NCBI RefSeq assembly: GCF_022430545.2
Contig: NZ_CP092488.2
Coordinates: forward strand, 4,402,001 to 4,466,000
DNA from: Mycobacterium paraterrae
GTDB taxonomy: Bacteria > Actinomycetota > Actinomycetes > Mycobacteriales > Mycobacteriaceae
Direction: 5' to 3'
Length of the DNA stretch: 64,000 bases
Shown here: piece by piece, positions 33,630 to 41,274 of the stretch
How the letters are laid out: each line of letters opens with the position of its first letter
Numbering within the stretch: the stretch's first letter is position 1
Position numbers and translations under genes: made by a program
Notes under the pieces: model-generated
What the model saw: only the letters and a program-made list of their open reading frames with translations
The model's database searches: none
Told to the model about the DNA's origin: nothing

Positions 33630-35482
33630 GCTGCCCGTGGGGGCGAGTGCTCGACGGCTTCTTCGCCCGGCTCGTTGGGAGCGTTCTCCGAGTTGTTGAT
33701 GCGTCCGGCGCCCCACGTGAGCGCCGTGATGACGCTGAGGGTGAAGAACAACACGACGACACCACCCGCGGTGAACAACCAAGCCGGCACACCCGGATCG
33801 CGTTCGCGCTGAAGGATCGAGACCTCGAACGCGAACGGTCGAGTGCCGTTGGTCAACACCGGAATCTCCGGCACCGGAATGGCTTCGTCCGCAGGTGCCC
33901 AGATCGGCACGGCGGCCAAGTCCCGCCCGTCGTGGACGCGCAGCAACGTCTTCCAGTCACCCCACACCGGGATAGGCTCGGTGGATACATAGTGGCCCGG
34001 TCCGACCTTCTTCAGGTTGTTGATCACCAGGCCGCGGTGGTTCTCCATTTTGCCTTGCCAGGCCAGGATAGTGACCCAGTCCGGATGGTCCCCGGCCATG
34101 GTGGGCGGGTTGAGCTGAACGTCAGCCGATGCCAACCGCTGTCCGGGCGGACTCGGCAAGTCGGTCAGCTTGACGGTCGCAGAATCCTGCTTCGGGACGT
34201 GGATGTGCAGACCGTTGGCGACAGTGCCGCCGATGACCAGGACGGTCAGCGCGACGGCGGTGATGCCGAATGCGCGGCTTGGCAGCTTCTGGCTGGTCAG
34301 TACCATGCCCAACAACGCGGCGCAGACACCGGCGAAGATCGCCACCGGCACCGCGGTCGGCAGCGCTTCGCGCCACAAGTCGCTCGGCCACGGGTAGTGG
34401 TACACCCGGCCGATCCACAGGGATTCCAGCCAGAGACCCGCGGTACCGATGCCGAGTCCCGACACCGCGCCGAACAGGATCGGACGCGTGAACAGCGGTG
34501 TCAGGGCAAGCAATTCGACGACCAATGCCGGGCCCAGGTAGAGCGGGAACCAGTTGATCGGCGCGCCGAGGATGGGTCCGACGATCACGGCCACCGCGCC
34601 GCGCAGCGCAATCGCGCACAGCGCCGCGATGATGGCCGCGCCCTTGCCAAGCGTGATGCGGGCGACGATGGTCCCGACGGCGGCCGCCGCGGCGATCAGC
34701 ATCGGCTGGAAGACCAAGCGGAACTGCGGCACACCGAAGTCGAATTCGATTTGGTAGACCGACATGCCGATCAGCAGACCGCCCGCCGAAAGATAACGGA
34801 GGAACTTGACGAGGGGTTTGTCGTTGCGCACCGGCGGCCCGTCGTTCGGCGTCTCCTCGAGGTCGCGCGCACCCTCGTACTCGAGCATCAGCACCGCGAA
34901 CAGCGAAAAGTTGGCGCCACCGATCATCATCAAATGGGTTGGGCCCCACAGCGTCACATCTTGACCGAAGATACGGTGCCAGATGTCGTCGAGTGGGAAG
35001 CCGATCATCGCGTACATTCCGCAGCCGGCCATCAGCAGCCCACCGACCGGGGCGTACCAGTTACGGGTGATCCGCACGGCGGCCGGGCCGGGCTTGTCGT
35101 AGGGCAGGACGACTGCGATCGCACCTGCCAGGAAGATCCCGAACAGACCGATGATGATGAAGTAGTGCGCGGGATTTGCCAGTGGACCCGGATCGCGGCC
35201 ATTTCCAATGTGCCAGCTGACATCCCAGATGAAACCGAACAGCGCGCAGATGATGGACGTGGTGAAAACGAGAATGGTCAGCGCGACCCACGGCGGCCGG
35301 TTGAACTTGTCGCCCAGCCGCTCGGCGATCGTGTTCAGCCAGGTGATGCGGTGGGTACGGTGCGCCCACCCTACGTAGAGCAAGCCCGCACCGATGATCA
35401 TTGCGGCGATCGTTAGCCCGATCACCTGGTTGAGACCGGCGCCCCGCGCCGGCGGCTCCGCTGCAAGAAGTGTCAGATTCAC
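33626..35482 (-). CDS. large polytopic membrane protein with extracytoplasmic C-terminal domain
   Basis: A 618-aa membrane protein. Residues 1-420 contain about ten to twelve hydrophobic segments. Conserved-looking polar motifs sit between them: WDVSWHIGNGRDPGPLANPAHYFIIIGL, GFPLDDIWHRIFGQDVTLWGPTHLMMIGG and RVYHYPWPSDLWREALP. Residues about 430-570 form an extracytoplasmic domain (DWVTILAWQGKMENHRGLVINNLKKVGPGHYVSTEPIPVWGDWKTLLRVHDGRDL) that resembles YtkA/FixH-like sandwich domains. A last membrane segment (LFTAGGVVVLFFTLSVITALTW) precedes a cytoplasmic tail. Function unknown. It is coupled to the lipoprotein by an ATGA overlap and preceded by a small membrane protein. Confidence 0.8.
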   Translation of the reverse strand: MNLTLLAAEPPARGAGLNQVIGLTIAAMIIGAGLLYVGWAHRTHRITWLNTIAERLGDKFNRPPWVALTILVFTTSIICALFGFIWDVSWHIGNGRDPGPLANPAHYFIIIGLFGIFLAGAIAVVLPYDKPGPAAVRITRNWYAPVGGLLMAGCGMYAMIGFPLDDIWHRIFGQDVTLWGPTHLMMIGGANFSLFAVLMLEYEGARDLEETPNDGPPVRNDKPLVKFLRYLSAGGLLIGMSVYQIEFDFGVPQFRLVFQPMLIAAAAAVGTIVARITLGKGAAIIAALCAIALRGAVAVIVGPILGAPINWFPLYLGPALVVELLALTPLFTRPILFGAVSGLGIGTAGLWLESLWIGRVYHYPWPSDLWREALPTAVPVAIFAGVCAALLGMVLTSQKLPSRAFGITAVALTVLVIGGTVANGLHIHVPKQDSATVKLTDLPSPPGQRLASADVQLNPPTMAGDHPDWVTILAWQGKMENHRGLVINNLKKVGPGHYVSTEPIPVWGDWKTLLRVHDGRDLAAVPIWAPADEAIPVPEIPVLTNGTRPFAFEVSILQRERDPGVPAWLFTAGGVVVLFFTLSVITALTWGAGRINNSENAPNEPGEEAVEHSPPRAA

Positions 35483-35598
35483 CGTTAAACCTCCACCATG
35501 CCGGCCCGCTCGAAGTCATTCGAGCGCTGAACTTACCCAACAGTAGGTATCCGGCGGGTCCGACACCCAAACTTCGGCAGATTTGCTATCCGGGTATT

Positions 35599-35778
35599 TC
35601 AGTCGCGGCTTTCGTCCCTGACGTTCGTCGGTTGAGATTGCGGATCTTCGTCGGGGGTGCGGCGGTCTTTGATCGCGACGTAGAGGACGACCGCGACGAC
35701 GACGACCGCCGGCAGGAAGGCGGGCCCGGCCAACAACAGCCAGTGGTGGGCCACAAATTCGACGTGTGTACTAGGCAT
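35599..35778 (-). CDS. 59-aa single-span membrane protein
   Basis: A short gene starting at ATG 35778 with GGGAG 9 nt upstream. The protein opens MPSTHVEFVAHHWLLLAGP. It then has one membrane segment, FLPAVVVVAVVLYVAI, followed by a positively charged KDRR and an acidic, hydrophilic tail ending in ESRD. This is a typical N-out/C-in small membrane protein. It is on the same strand as, and 116 bp upstream of, the 618-aa membrane protein, so it is probably the first gene of that four-gene cluster. I do not recognise a family. The upstream 195 bp to bioB contains no further gene. Confidence 0.65.
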   Translation of the reverse strand: MPSTHVEFVAHHWLLLAGPAFLPAVVVVAVVLYVAIKDRRTPDEDPQSQPTNVRDESRD

Positions 35779-35852
35779 TTGCGGTCACTCCCGGGGTCGG
35801 ACGCTTACCCCGCTCGGGTACCCAGTGCGCGCGAGGTGACCACATGGCGTTT

Positions 35853-35878
35853 GTGCAGGTGCACACCGCTAGCCTAGC
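35853..35878. promoter_or_regulatory. two short palindromes upstream of bioB
   Basis: GTGCA-GG-TGCAC (35853-35864) and GCTAG-C-CTAGC (35868-35878) are perfect inverted repeats lying about 100 bp upstream of bioB, between it and the divergent small membrane gene. They may be operators. They do not match the TGAAC-N3-GTTAC BioQ box that I recall. Confidence 0.3.
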
Positions 35879-35973
35879 CTGGGCACCGTTCAACGCTGGT
35901 GGCGGAATCGCAGGGAACAGTACGCGTCCCAGGTGCGTGCACTCCGGCGAACACACAAACTAAGGAGTAGCTG

Positions 35974-37008
35974 GTGACTCAGGCGGCGACTCGGTCTAGG
36001 TCCGACACCGACGGCACCGACATTCTGGCGGTGGCCCGCCGGCAGGTGCTCGAGCGGGGTGAGGGACTAACCCAGCAGCAGGTGCTCGACGTGCTGCGGC
36101 TGCCGGATGAGCGCCTCGAGGAGTTGCTCGCACTCGCGCACGAGGTGCGGATGGCCCACTGCGGCCCCGAAGTCGAGGTCGAGGGCATCATCAGCCTGAA
36201 AACCGGTGGCTGCCCGGAGGATTGTCATTTCTGCTCTCAGTCGGGTTTGTTCGCCTCACCGGTGCGCAGCGCGTGGCTGGACATTCCCAGCCTCGTCGAG
36301 GCGGCCAAGCAGACCGCGAAATCCGGCGCCACGGAATTCTGCATCGTCGCCGCAGTCCGCGGACCCGACGAGCGGATGCTGGCGCAGGTGGCCGCGGGCA
36401 TCGAGGCCATCCGCGACGCCGTCGACATCCAAATCGCCTGCTCTCTCGGCATGCTCAACGCCGAGCAGGTCGAGCGCCTGGCTGCGATGGGCGTGCACCG
36501 CTATAACCACAACCTGGAGACCGCGCGCTCGTTTTTCCCCAATGTCGTCACCACACATAGCTGGGAAGAGCGCTGGGAGACACTGTCGATGGTCCGGGAA
36601 GCCGGCATGGAGGTGTGCTGCGGCGGCATCCTCGGCATGGGGGAGACCGTCGAGCAACGAGCGGAGTTCGCCGCCAACCTGGCCGAGCTCGATCCCGACG
36701 AGGTGCCGCTGAACTTCCTGAACCCACGACCCGGCACCCCGTTCGGGGACCTGGAGGTCTTGCCGGCCAGCGAAGCGCTCAAAGCGGTGGCGGCGTTTCG
36801 TCTAGCGCTGCCGCGAACGATGCTCAGGTTCGCCGGTGGTCGTGAGATCACGCTGGGTGACTTGGGCGCCAAGCAGGGCATCCTGGGTGGCATCAACGCG
36901 GTGATCGTCGGCAACTACCTGACCACGTTGGGGCGCCCTGCCGAAGCGGACCTGGAGTTGCTCGACGACCTGCAGATGCCGATCAAAGCACTCAACGCCA
37001 GCTTGTAG
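35974..37008 (+). CDS. bioB: biotin synthase BioB
   Basis: Radical SAM enzyme that inserts sulfur into dethiobiotin to form biotin. It is 344 aa. The radical-SAM cysteines are C80, C84 and C87 (CPEDCHFC). GVHRYNHNLETARSFFPNV and CCGGILGMGET carry further ligands and substrate contacts, including the cysteines of the sacrificial 2Fe-2S cluster. The start is GTG with AAGGAG (35962-35967) 6 nt upstream, one of the stronger Shine-Dalgarno sites in the window. It is followed after 6 nt by bsaP. Confidence 0.97.
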   Translation: MTQAATRSRSDTDGTDILAVARRQVLERGEGLTQQQVLDVLRLPDERLEELLALAHEVRMAHCGPEVEVEGIISLKTGGCPEDCHFCSQSGLFASPVRSAWLDIPSLVEAAKQTAKSGATEFCIVAAVRGPDERMLAQVAAGIEAIRDAVDIQIACSLGMLNAEQVERLAAMGVHRYNHNLETARSFFPNVVTTHSWEERWETLSMVREAGMEVCCGGILGMGETVEQRAEFAANLAELDPDEVPLNFLNPRPGTPFGDLEVLPASEALKAVAAFRLALPRTMLRFAGGREITLGDLGAKQGILGGINAVIVGNYLTTLGRPAEADLELLDDLQMPIKALNASL

Positions 37009-37014
37009 CGCGAG

Positions 37015-37248
37015 ATGGTCCGTGATCTGCCCGCACCCGTCGGCGCCGGCGTCTACAACATCTACACCGGCACGCGGTCCGACGAGGGCGCCACGATTCC
37101 GACCGCGGCGCAATTGGGTCTGGAGCCGCCCCGGTTCTGCGCCGAGTGCGGCCGCCGGATGGTAGTCCAGGTCCGACCTGACGGCTGGTGGGCGAAGTGC
37201 TCGCGGCACGGGCTCGTCGATTCGTCCGAACTCGAGGCACGTCGATGA
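37015..37248 (+). CDS. bsaP: biotin synthase auxiliary protein BsaP (Rv1590 homologue)
   Basis: A 77-aa protein directly downstream of bioB. The cysteines are in FCAECGRRMVVQVRPDGWWAKCSRHG, a CxxC plus a third cysteine and a nearby His, which looks like a small zinc-ribbon or iron-sulfur module. I recall that the actinobacterial homologue was described recently as an iron-sulfur protein needed for biotin synthase activity (BsaP). The position here, 6 nt after bioB, agrees with that role. Its TGA overlaps the start of the next gene as ATGA. Confidence 0.8.
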   Translation: MVRDLPAPVGAGVYNIYTGTRSDEGATIPTAAQLGLEPPRFCAECGRRMVVQVRPDGWWAKCSRHGLVDSSELEARR

Positions 37249-37862
37249 CGACCGACCAGCTGCACCCGCGAATTTCGCGGCGGCGGGCGGCCGTCTCAGT
37301 AGCGGTAGGTCTGGTGCCGTTTGGCGCGCTCGTCGGCGCGCTATGGGGCTGGCTGGCCCCACCGATCAAGGGCGTGCTGGTGTTGACGCACAGCGGTGAG
37401 CGGCTCCACGAGTATTTAGGCCCCGAGTCGGACCACTTTTTCTTCGCGGCATTCCTGATGCTCGGAATGCTCAATGTCGTCGCCGCCGTCGCGGCGGTCT
37501 CGGCCTGGCAGTGGCGTGCTCATCGCGGGCCGGAGATGGTTGCCGCCCTGTGCTTTGGCATGGTGGTTGCCGCGGCCGCGGCGGTCGGAGTGGGCATCTT
37601 GATCGCCCACTTGCGGTACGGCACAGTGAACTTCGCGACGATACAGCTCAACCGCGACCAGTTGCACTATTTCGCCGAGGCCCCGCCGGTGTTCTTCGGC
37701 CCATCGCGCTTACAGATGGCCTGCACGTTGTTGCTGCCTGCCGCAACCGCCGCACTGGTCTATGCGGTGCCGGTCGCCGCGACCGCGCGCGACGATCTCG
37801 GTGGGCATCCGCGCGTCGAGGCGGTGTATCCCCAGCCTTCGGCGATCCCGATTGAGCGCTAG
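37245..37862 (+). CDS. DUF2567 membrane protein (Rv1591 homologue)
   Basis: A 205-aa membrane protein with four predicted spans: AVSVAVGLVPFGALVGALWGWL, FFFAAFLMLGMLNVVAAVAAVSAW, MVAALCFGMVVAAAAAVGVGILIAHL and MACTLLLPAATAALVYAVPVAA. The long loop after the third span is extracytoplasmic by the positive-inside rule. Function unknown. Its ATG overlaps the bsaP stop, so it is translated with the biotin genes; whether it contributes to biotin metabolism is untested. The frame is open further upstream, but that would overlap bsaP. Confidence 0.85.
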   Translation: MTTDQLHPRISRRRAAVSVAVGLVPFGALVGALWGWLAPPIKGVLVLTHSGERLHEYLGPESDHFFFAAFLMLGMLNVVAAVAAVSAWQWRAHRGPEMVAALCFGMVVAAAAAVGVGILIAHLRYGTVNFATIQLNRDQLHYFAEAPPVFFGPSRLQMACTLLLPAATAALVYAVPVAATARDDLGGHPRVEAVYPQPSAIPIER

Positions 37863-37889
37863 TCGAACCGCCGGACCCGGCGGCGCACC

Positions 37890-37895
37890 TAGACT
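37890..37895 (+). promoter_or_regulatory. candidate -10 (TAGACT) of the PPOX gene, leaderless
   Basis: TAGACT is followed by 6 nt and the GTG at 37902. It is the same hexamer as upstream of dnaE1. Confidence 0.45.
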
Positions 37896-37901
37896 GACGC
37901 C

Positions 37902-38303
37902 GTGGCTCCGAGTTTCGCAGATGTCGCCAAGGCGCGGTACGTCCTGCTGACCACGTTCACCAAGGACGGCCGACCTAAGCCCACCCCGATCTGGGCGGCC
38001 AACGAGGGCGACCGCCTGCTGGTCATCACTCAGGCAAAGTCGTGGAAGGTCAAGCGGATTCGCAATACTCCACGGGTCACGCTGGCCATCTGCGACATGC
38101 GCGGCAATCCGAAGAGCGAACCGATCGAAGCGACTGCGACCGTCCTCGACTCGTCACAGACCGGGGCGGTCTACGACGCCATCGGACGCGAGTACGGCAT
38201 CGTCGGCCGGCTGTTCAATCTGGTCAGCAAGTGGCGCGGCGGCATGGCCAACAACGTCGGCCTGGAGTTACGCCCGGCGACGATGCAGACCGGAACGGTC
38301 TGA
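37902..38303 (+). CDS. PPOX-class F420-dependent enzyme, Rv2061c homologue
   Basis: A 133-aa split-barrel protein of the Rv2061 family, expected to bind F420 or FMN. Signatures are ARYVLLTTFTKDGRPKPTPIWAANEGDRLLVITQAKSWKVKRIRNTPRVTLAICDMRGNPKSEPIEA and the late GIVGRLFNLVSKWRGGMANNVGLEL. It is a paralogue of the protein at 4800-5240. The last ten codons (RPATMQTGTV) and the stop lie inside the first copy of a 49-bp direct repeat that recurs 56 bp further on. The protein end is therefore repeat-derived and probably variable between strains. Confidence 0.87.
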   Translation: MAPSFADVAKARYVLLTTFTKDGRPKPTPIWAANEGDRLLVITQAKSWKVKRIRNTPRVTLAICDMRGNPKSEPIEATATVLDSSQTGAVYDAIGREYGIVGRLFNLVSKWRGGMANNVGLELRPATMQTGTV

Positions 38304-38373
38304 GGAGGAGCCGGGCAGAGCAAGTACGCCCGGCGACGATGCAGACCGGAACGGTCTGAGGAGGAGCCGGGCA
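38269..38373 (+). repeat. tandem pair of 49-bp repeats forming nested hairpins
   Basis: Two identical 49-bp copies lie at 38269-38317 and 38325-38373 (period 56). Each contains an outer inverted repeat GCCCGG/CCGGGC and an inner perfect stem AGACCG-GAA-CGGTCT. The phrase CGACGATGCAGA...TGAGGAGGAGC relates it to the MIRU-like elements at 22803-22970 and 43339-43391. The first copy includes the end and stop codon of the PPOX gene. It sits between convergent genes and probably acts as a bidirectional terminator. Confidence 0.8.
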
Positions 38374-38395
38374 ATCAAGCACCGCCCCGCCTGAT

Positions 38396-39088
38396 TCAGT
38401 TGCGCAGGTGCTCACCGAAGAATGCGAAGACCCTCGCCCACGCATCCTCGGTGGCTTCCTGGTTGTAGCCGAAGCCGGCGATGCGCAGCAGCGGCTGCGC
38501 GGGCAGCTTGTTGGCGAAGCTATGCCCGGCTTTATACGCCTTGACGTCGTTGGGGATGCCCTTCTGGTCGAGCACCCGCTGCAACTTTTTGGGCGCCCCG
38601 ACACCCAGGGGATCGCGGCTGCCGTAACTCGCGACGATCGGGCAGGCGCCGTCGAGCGTTTCGCTGAGTTGCTTGGGCAGCGGCGCGCCGTAGAACGGCG
38701 CCGATGCGTCGAAACCTTTCGGCGACATGACGAGTGCGAAGCCACCGCCCATACAGAACCCGGCGATGCCGACTTTGCCGGTGCACTCCGGCAAGGACTT
38801 CAAGTGGTCACGGGCGGCCAGCACGTCGTCGAGTGCCTGACCTTCTTTGGTGAGCAGCTGGCGCATCACCTTGGTGACGCAGCGCGCCCAGCCACCGCGG
38901 GAAAACAGGTTCGGGGTCAATGCCAAATATCCGGCCGTGGCGACGTGGCTGTTGATCTCTTCCTTGTCCGCCGCGAAACCCATCGCGTCGTGGATGATCA
39001 CCACGCCCGGCCAGGGGCCCGTGCCCCCAGGGACGTCGAGCAGGGCGTCGATCGGGCCGGTCGGGGTGTCGATCTCGATTGTCGTCAC
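38396..39088 (-). CDS. dienelactone hydrolase-family protein (Rv2054 homologue)
   Basis: Alpha/beta hydrolase, 230 aa. The cysteine nucleophile is in AGFCMGGGFAL, the aspartate in SYGSRDPLGVG and the histidine in KAGHSFANK, the Cys-Asp-His triad of dienelactone hydrolases. WPGVVIIHDAMGFAADKEEINSHVATAGYLALTPNLF is the typical N-terminus. The GTG at 39088 (MTTIEIDTP) is chosen; the frame is open to 39307 but would overlap fxsA. The substrate is unknown and may not be a dienelactone. It is divergent from fxsA. Confidence 0.88.
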   Translation of the reverse strand: MTTIEIDTPTGPIDALLDVPGGTGPWPGVVIIHDAMGFAADKEEINSHVATAGYLALTPNLFSRGGWARCVTKVMRQLLTKEGQALDDVLAARDHLKSLPECTGKVGIAGFCMGGGFALVMSPKGFDASAPFYGAPLPKQLSETLDGACPIVASYGSRDPLGVGAPKKLQRVLDQKGIPNDVKAYKAGHSFANKLPAQPLLRIAGFGYNQEATEDAWARVFAFFGEHLRN

Positions 39089-39154
39089 CACGCCATCTAA
39101 CCGCTCGACGGCGATCAGCGGAACTCCGACGGCGGTGTACGACGTTGGCAGTTC

Positions 39155-39637
39155 ATGGTGTCGCGACTGTTTCTGGTCTACGTTGTCGCCGAGCTTGCCG
39201 TCGTCGCGGCGCTGGCGTCGACGATCGGGCTCGGATGGACCCTGCTGGTGGTGTTGGCGGCGTTCGCCGGGGGCCTCGCGCTCGCGGGCTCGCAGTTGAA
39301 GGCCCAACTCAACCGGTTGCGTTCGGGTCTGAACACCGACCAGCCCACGCTGGCCGCCGACGGCATGGCCGTCGCCCTGGGCACGCTGCTCGTCGTGATG
39401 CCCGGTCTGTTGACCAGCGTCGCGGGATTGCTGCTGTTGCTGCCGCCCACCCGAGCCGTCGCCCGCCCGCTGCTCAGCACGGTGGCGCTACGCGGTCTGG
39501 GCCGACGCGTTCCGCTGATCACGGTGTACGGTGTGGGCGCACACCGTCGACCACCGCGGCCGGACTACATCGACGGCGAGGTCATCGACGTCACCGACGT
39601 CGACTCACCGGCGCTTCCGCATCCGCGGCCTGAGTAA
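39155..39637 (+). CDS. fxsA: FxsA-family membrane protein (Rv2053c homologue)
   Basis: A 160-aa membrane protein with the FxsA fold: LFLVYVVAELAVVAALASTIGLGWTLLVVLAAFAGGLAL, then ADGMAVALGTLLVVMPGLLTSVAGLLLLLPPTRAVARP. In E. coli FxsA affects exclusion of phage T7 by F plasmids; its mycobacterial role is unknown. The C-terminal 50 residues are hydrophilic and acidic (DYIDGEVIDVTDVDSP). The next gene starts 33 bp downstream with its own -10 box. Confidence 0.88.
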   Translation: MVSRLFLVYVVAELAVVAALASTIGLGWTLLVVLAAFAGGLALAGSQLKAQLNRLRSGLNTDQPTLAADGMAVALGTLLVVMPGLLTSVAGLLLLLPPTRAVARPLLSTVALRGLGRRVPLITVYGVGAHRRPPRPDYIDGEVIDVTDVDSPALPHPRPE

Positions 39638-39656
39638 ATCCGCCAGCCAGCCCGCG

Positions 39657-39662
39657 TAGGTT
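39657..39662 (+). promoter_or_regulatory. candidate -10 (TAGGTT) of the YtcJ-like gene, leaderless
   Basis: TAGGTT is followed by 7 nt and the GTG at 39670. Confidence 0.45.
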
Positions 39663-39669
39663 CTTCGGC

Positions 39670-41274
39670 GTGACCGACGTCCCGGCCACCCTGCTGCTCA
39701 ATGGCAGGGTGCACAGTCCTAGCCATCCCGACGCCACCGCGATGGCGGTTCGTGACGGCATTGTGCTGTGGCTGGGCAGCGACGACGTCGGGCGCGACCA
39801 GTTCCCGACCGCCGACGTCATCGACCTCGCCGGCGGCTTCGTCGCGCCGGGCTTCGTCGACAGCCACATTCATCTCACCGCGACCGGGCTGTCGATCACC
39901 GGGCTGGATCTGCGCGCAGCCCGGTCGCGACAGCATTGCCTGCAGCTGATCGCCGAGTATGCGGCGGCCCACCCGAGCCAGCCGATCTGGGGCCACGGGT
40001 GGGACGAATCGTCGTGGCCGGAGAAGACGGCGCCGAGTACGGCGGACCTCGACACGATCCTCGGTGACCGGCCCGCGTACCTGGCCCGCGTGGATGTGCA
40101 CTCGGCGCTGGCCTCGAGCGGTCTGCGAACACGCGTCGACGGCCTCTCGTCGTCGGCCGGTTTCGACGCGCAACGGCCGCTGGTGGCCGACGCGCACCAC
40201 CGCGTCCGCGCTACCGCCCGCGAGCTGCTGACGTCGGCACAACTCGCCGACGCGCGGCTGGCCGCGCTCGACGCCGCAGCCGCCCATGGCATAGTCGCCG
40301 TCCACGAATGCGCCGGCCCGCAGATCGGCGGGCCGGACGACTGGCAGGAAATTCGGGCGCTCGCTCACGGCGTCGAGGTCACCGGCTTCTGGGGAGAGGC
40401 CGTGACCAGCCCGGCTCAGGCCCGCGCGCTGCTCGATCGGACCGGTGCCGCCGGGCTGGCCGGCGACCTGTTCGTCGACGGCGCCCTGGGATCGCGAACC
40501 GCCTGGCTGCACGCCCCTTACCACGACGCCCCGCACCACAACGGGACCTGCTACTTGGACATCGACACCGTCGCCGCGCACCTGCGGGCGTGCACCGAAG
40601 CCGGTGTGACGGCCGGTTTCCACGTGATCGGCGACGCGGCGGTCAGCGCCGTTGTCGACGCCTTGGAGCGGGTCGTTGGTGTCCTCGGCGTACCCGCGGT
40701 GGCTCGTTGCGGGCACCGGCTCGAACACTTGGAAATGGTGACCGCCGAACAGGCGGCGAAGCTCGGCGCCTGGGGCGTCATGGCCAGCATGCAACCGAAT
40801 TTCGACGCCCTGTGGGGCGGCCGCGAAGGCATGTACGCGAGCCGCCTGGGTATCGATCGGGCCAGCCGGCTGAACCCGTTTGCGCTGCTAGCATCCCAAG
40901 GCGTGGCCCTTGCGTTCGGATCCGACGCCCCGGTTACCGGCCTCGATCCCTGGGCGACGATTCGGGCGGCGGTGAACCATCACACCCCGGGCCTTTCGAT
41001 CTCTGCCCGGGCCGCCTTCGCCGCCGCGACCCGCGGCGGCTGGCGCGCCTGCGGAGCGGGTGACGGCGTGATCGGCAGCCTGGTTCCTGGTGCGCCGGCG
41101 TCGTACGCAATCTGGGACGCTGTCGAATTGGATGCGAGCATGCCGAGCGATGCTGTGCGTCGATGGTCGACCGATCCGCGCTCGCGGGTGCCGGCACTGC
41201 CGCGTCTTGAGCCCGACGACCCGCTGCCGCGCTGCCGACAGACCGTGCATCGAGGTGCCGTGATTCATGCCTAA
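39670..41274 (+). CDS. YtcJ-like amidohydrolase (Rv2052c homologue)
   Basis: Amidohydrolase-3 family enzyme, 534 aa. The metal-binding HxH is in GFVDSHIHLTATG. FHVIGDAAVSAVVDAL, GHRLEHLEMV and ALAFGSDAPVTGLDPWATIRAAVNHH carry the other expected ligands. The WGHGWDESSWPE segment is typical of YtcJ relatives. The substrate is unknown. The last 8 nt overlap the lnt start, so it is translationally coupled to lipoprotein N-acylation and polyprenyl mannose synthesis, a conserved order in mycobacteria. No functional link is apparent. Confidence 0.88.
   Translation: MTDVPATLLLNGRVHSPSHPDATAMAVRDGIVLWLGSDDVGRDQFPTADVIDLAGGFVAPGFVDSHIHLTATGLSITGLDLRAARSRQHCLQLIAEYAAAHPSQPIWGHGWDESSWPEKTAPSTADLDTILGDRPAYLARVDVHSALASSGLRTRVDGLSSSAGFDAQRPLVADAHHRVRATARELLTSAQLADARLAALDAAAAHGIVAVHECAGPQIGGPDDWQEIRALAHGVEVTGFWGEAVTSPAQARALLDRTGAAGLAGDLFVDGALGSRTAWLHAPYHDAPHHNGTCYLDIDTVAAHLRACTEAGVTAGFHVIGDAAVSAVVDALERVVGVLGVPAVARCGHRLEHLEMVTAEQAAKLGAWGVMASMQPNFDALWGGREGMYASRLGIDRASRLNPFALLASQGVALAFGSDAPVTGLDPWATIRAAVNHHTPGLSISARAAFAAATRGGWRACGAGDGVIGSLVPGAPASYAIWDAVELDASMPSDAVRRWSTDPRSRVPALPRLEPDDPLPRCRQTVHRGAVIHA

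Noticed and set aside
33617..35416. A 599-codon plus-strand frame opposite the 618-aa membrane protein
   Set aside because: The translation is highly charged with no domain, while the minus strand encodes clear membrane segments and has ATGA coupling to its neighbour.
35779..35973. A BioQ-type operator upstream of bioB
   Set aside because: No TGAAC-N3-GTTAC-like sequence was found. Only two unrelated short palindromes are present.
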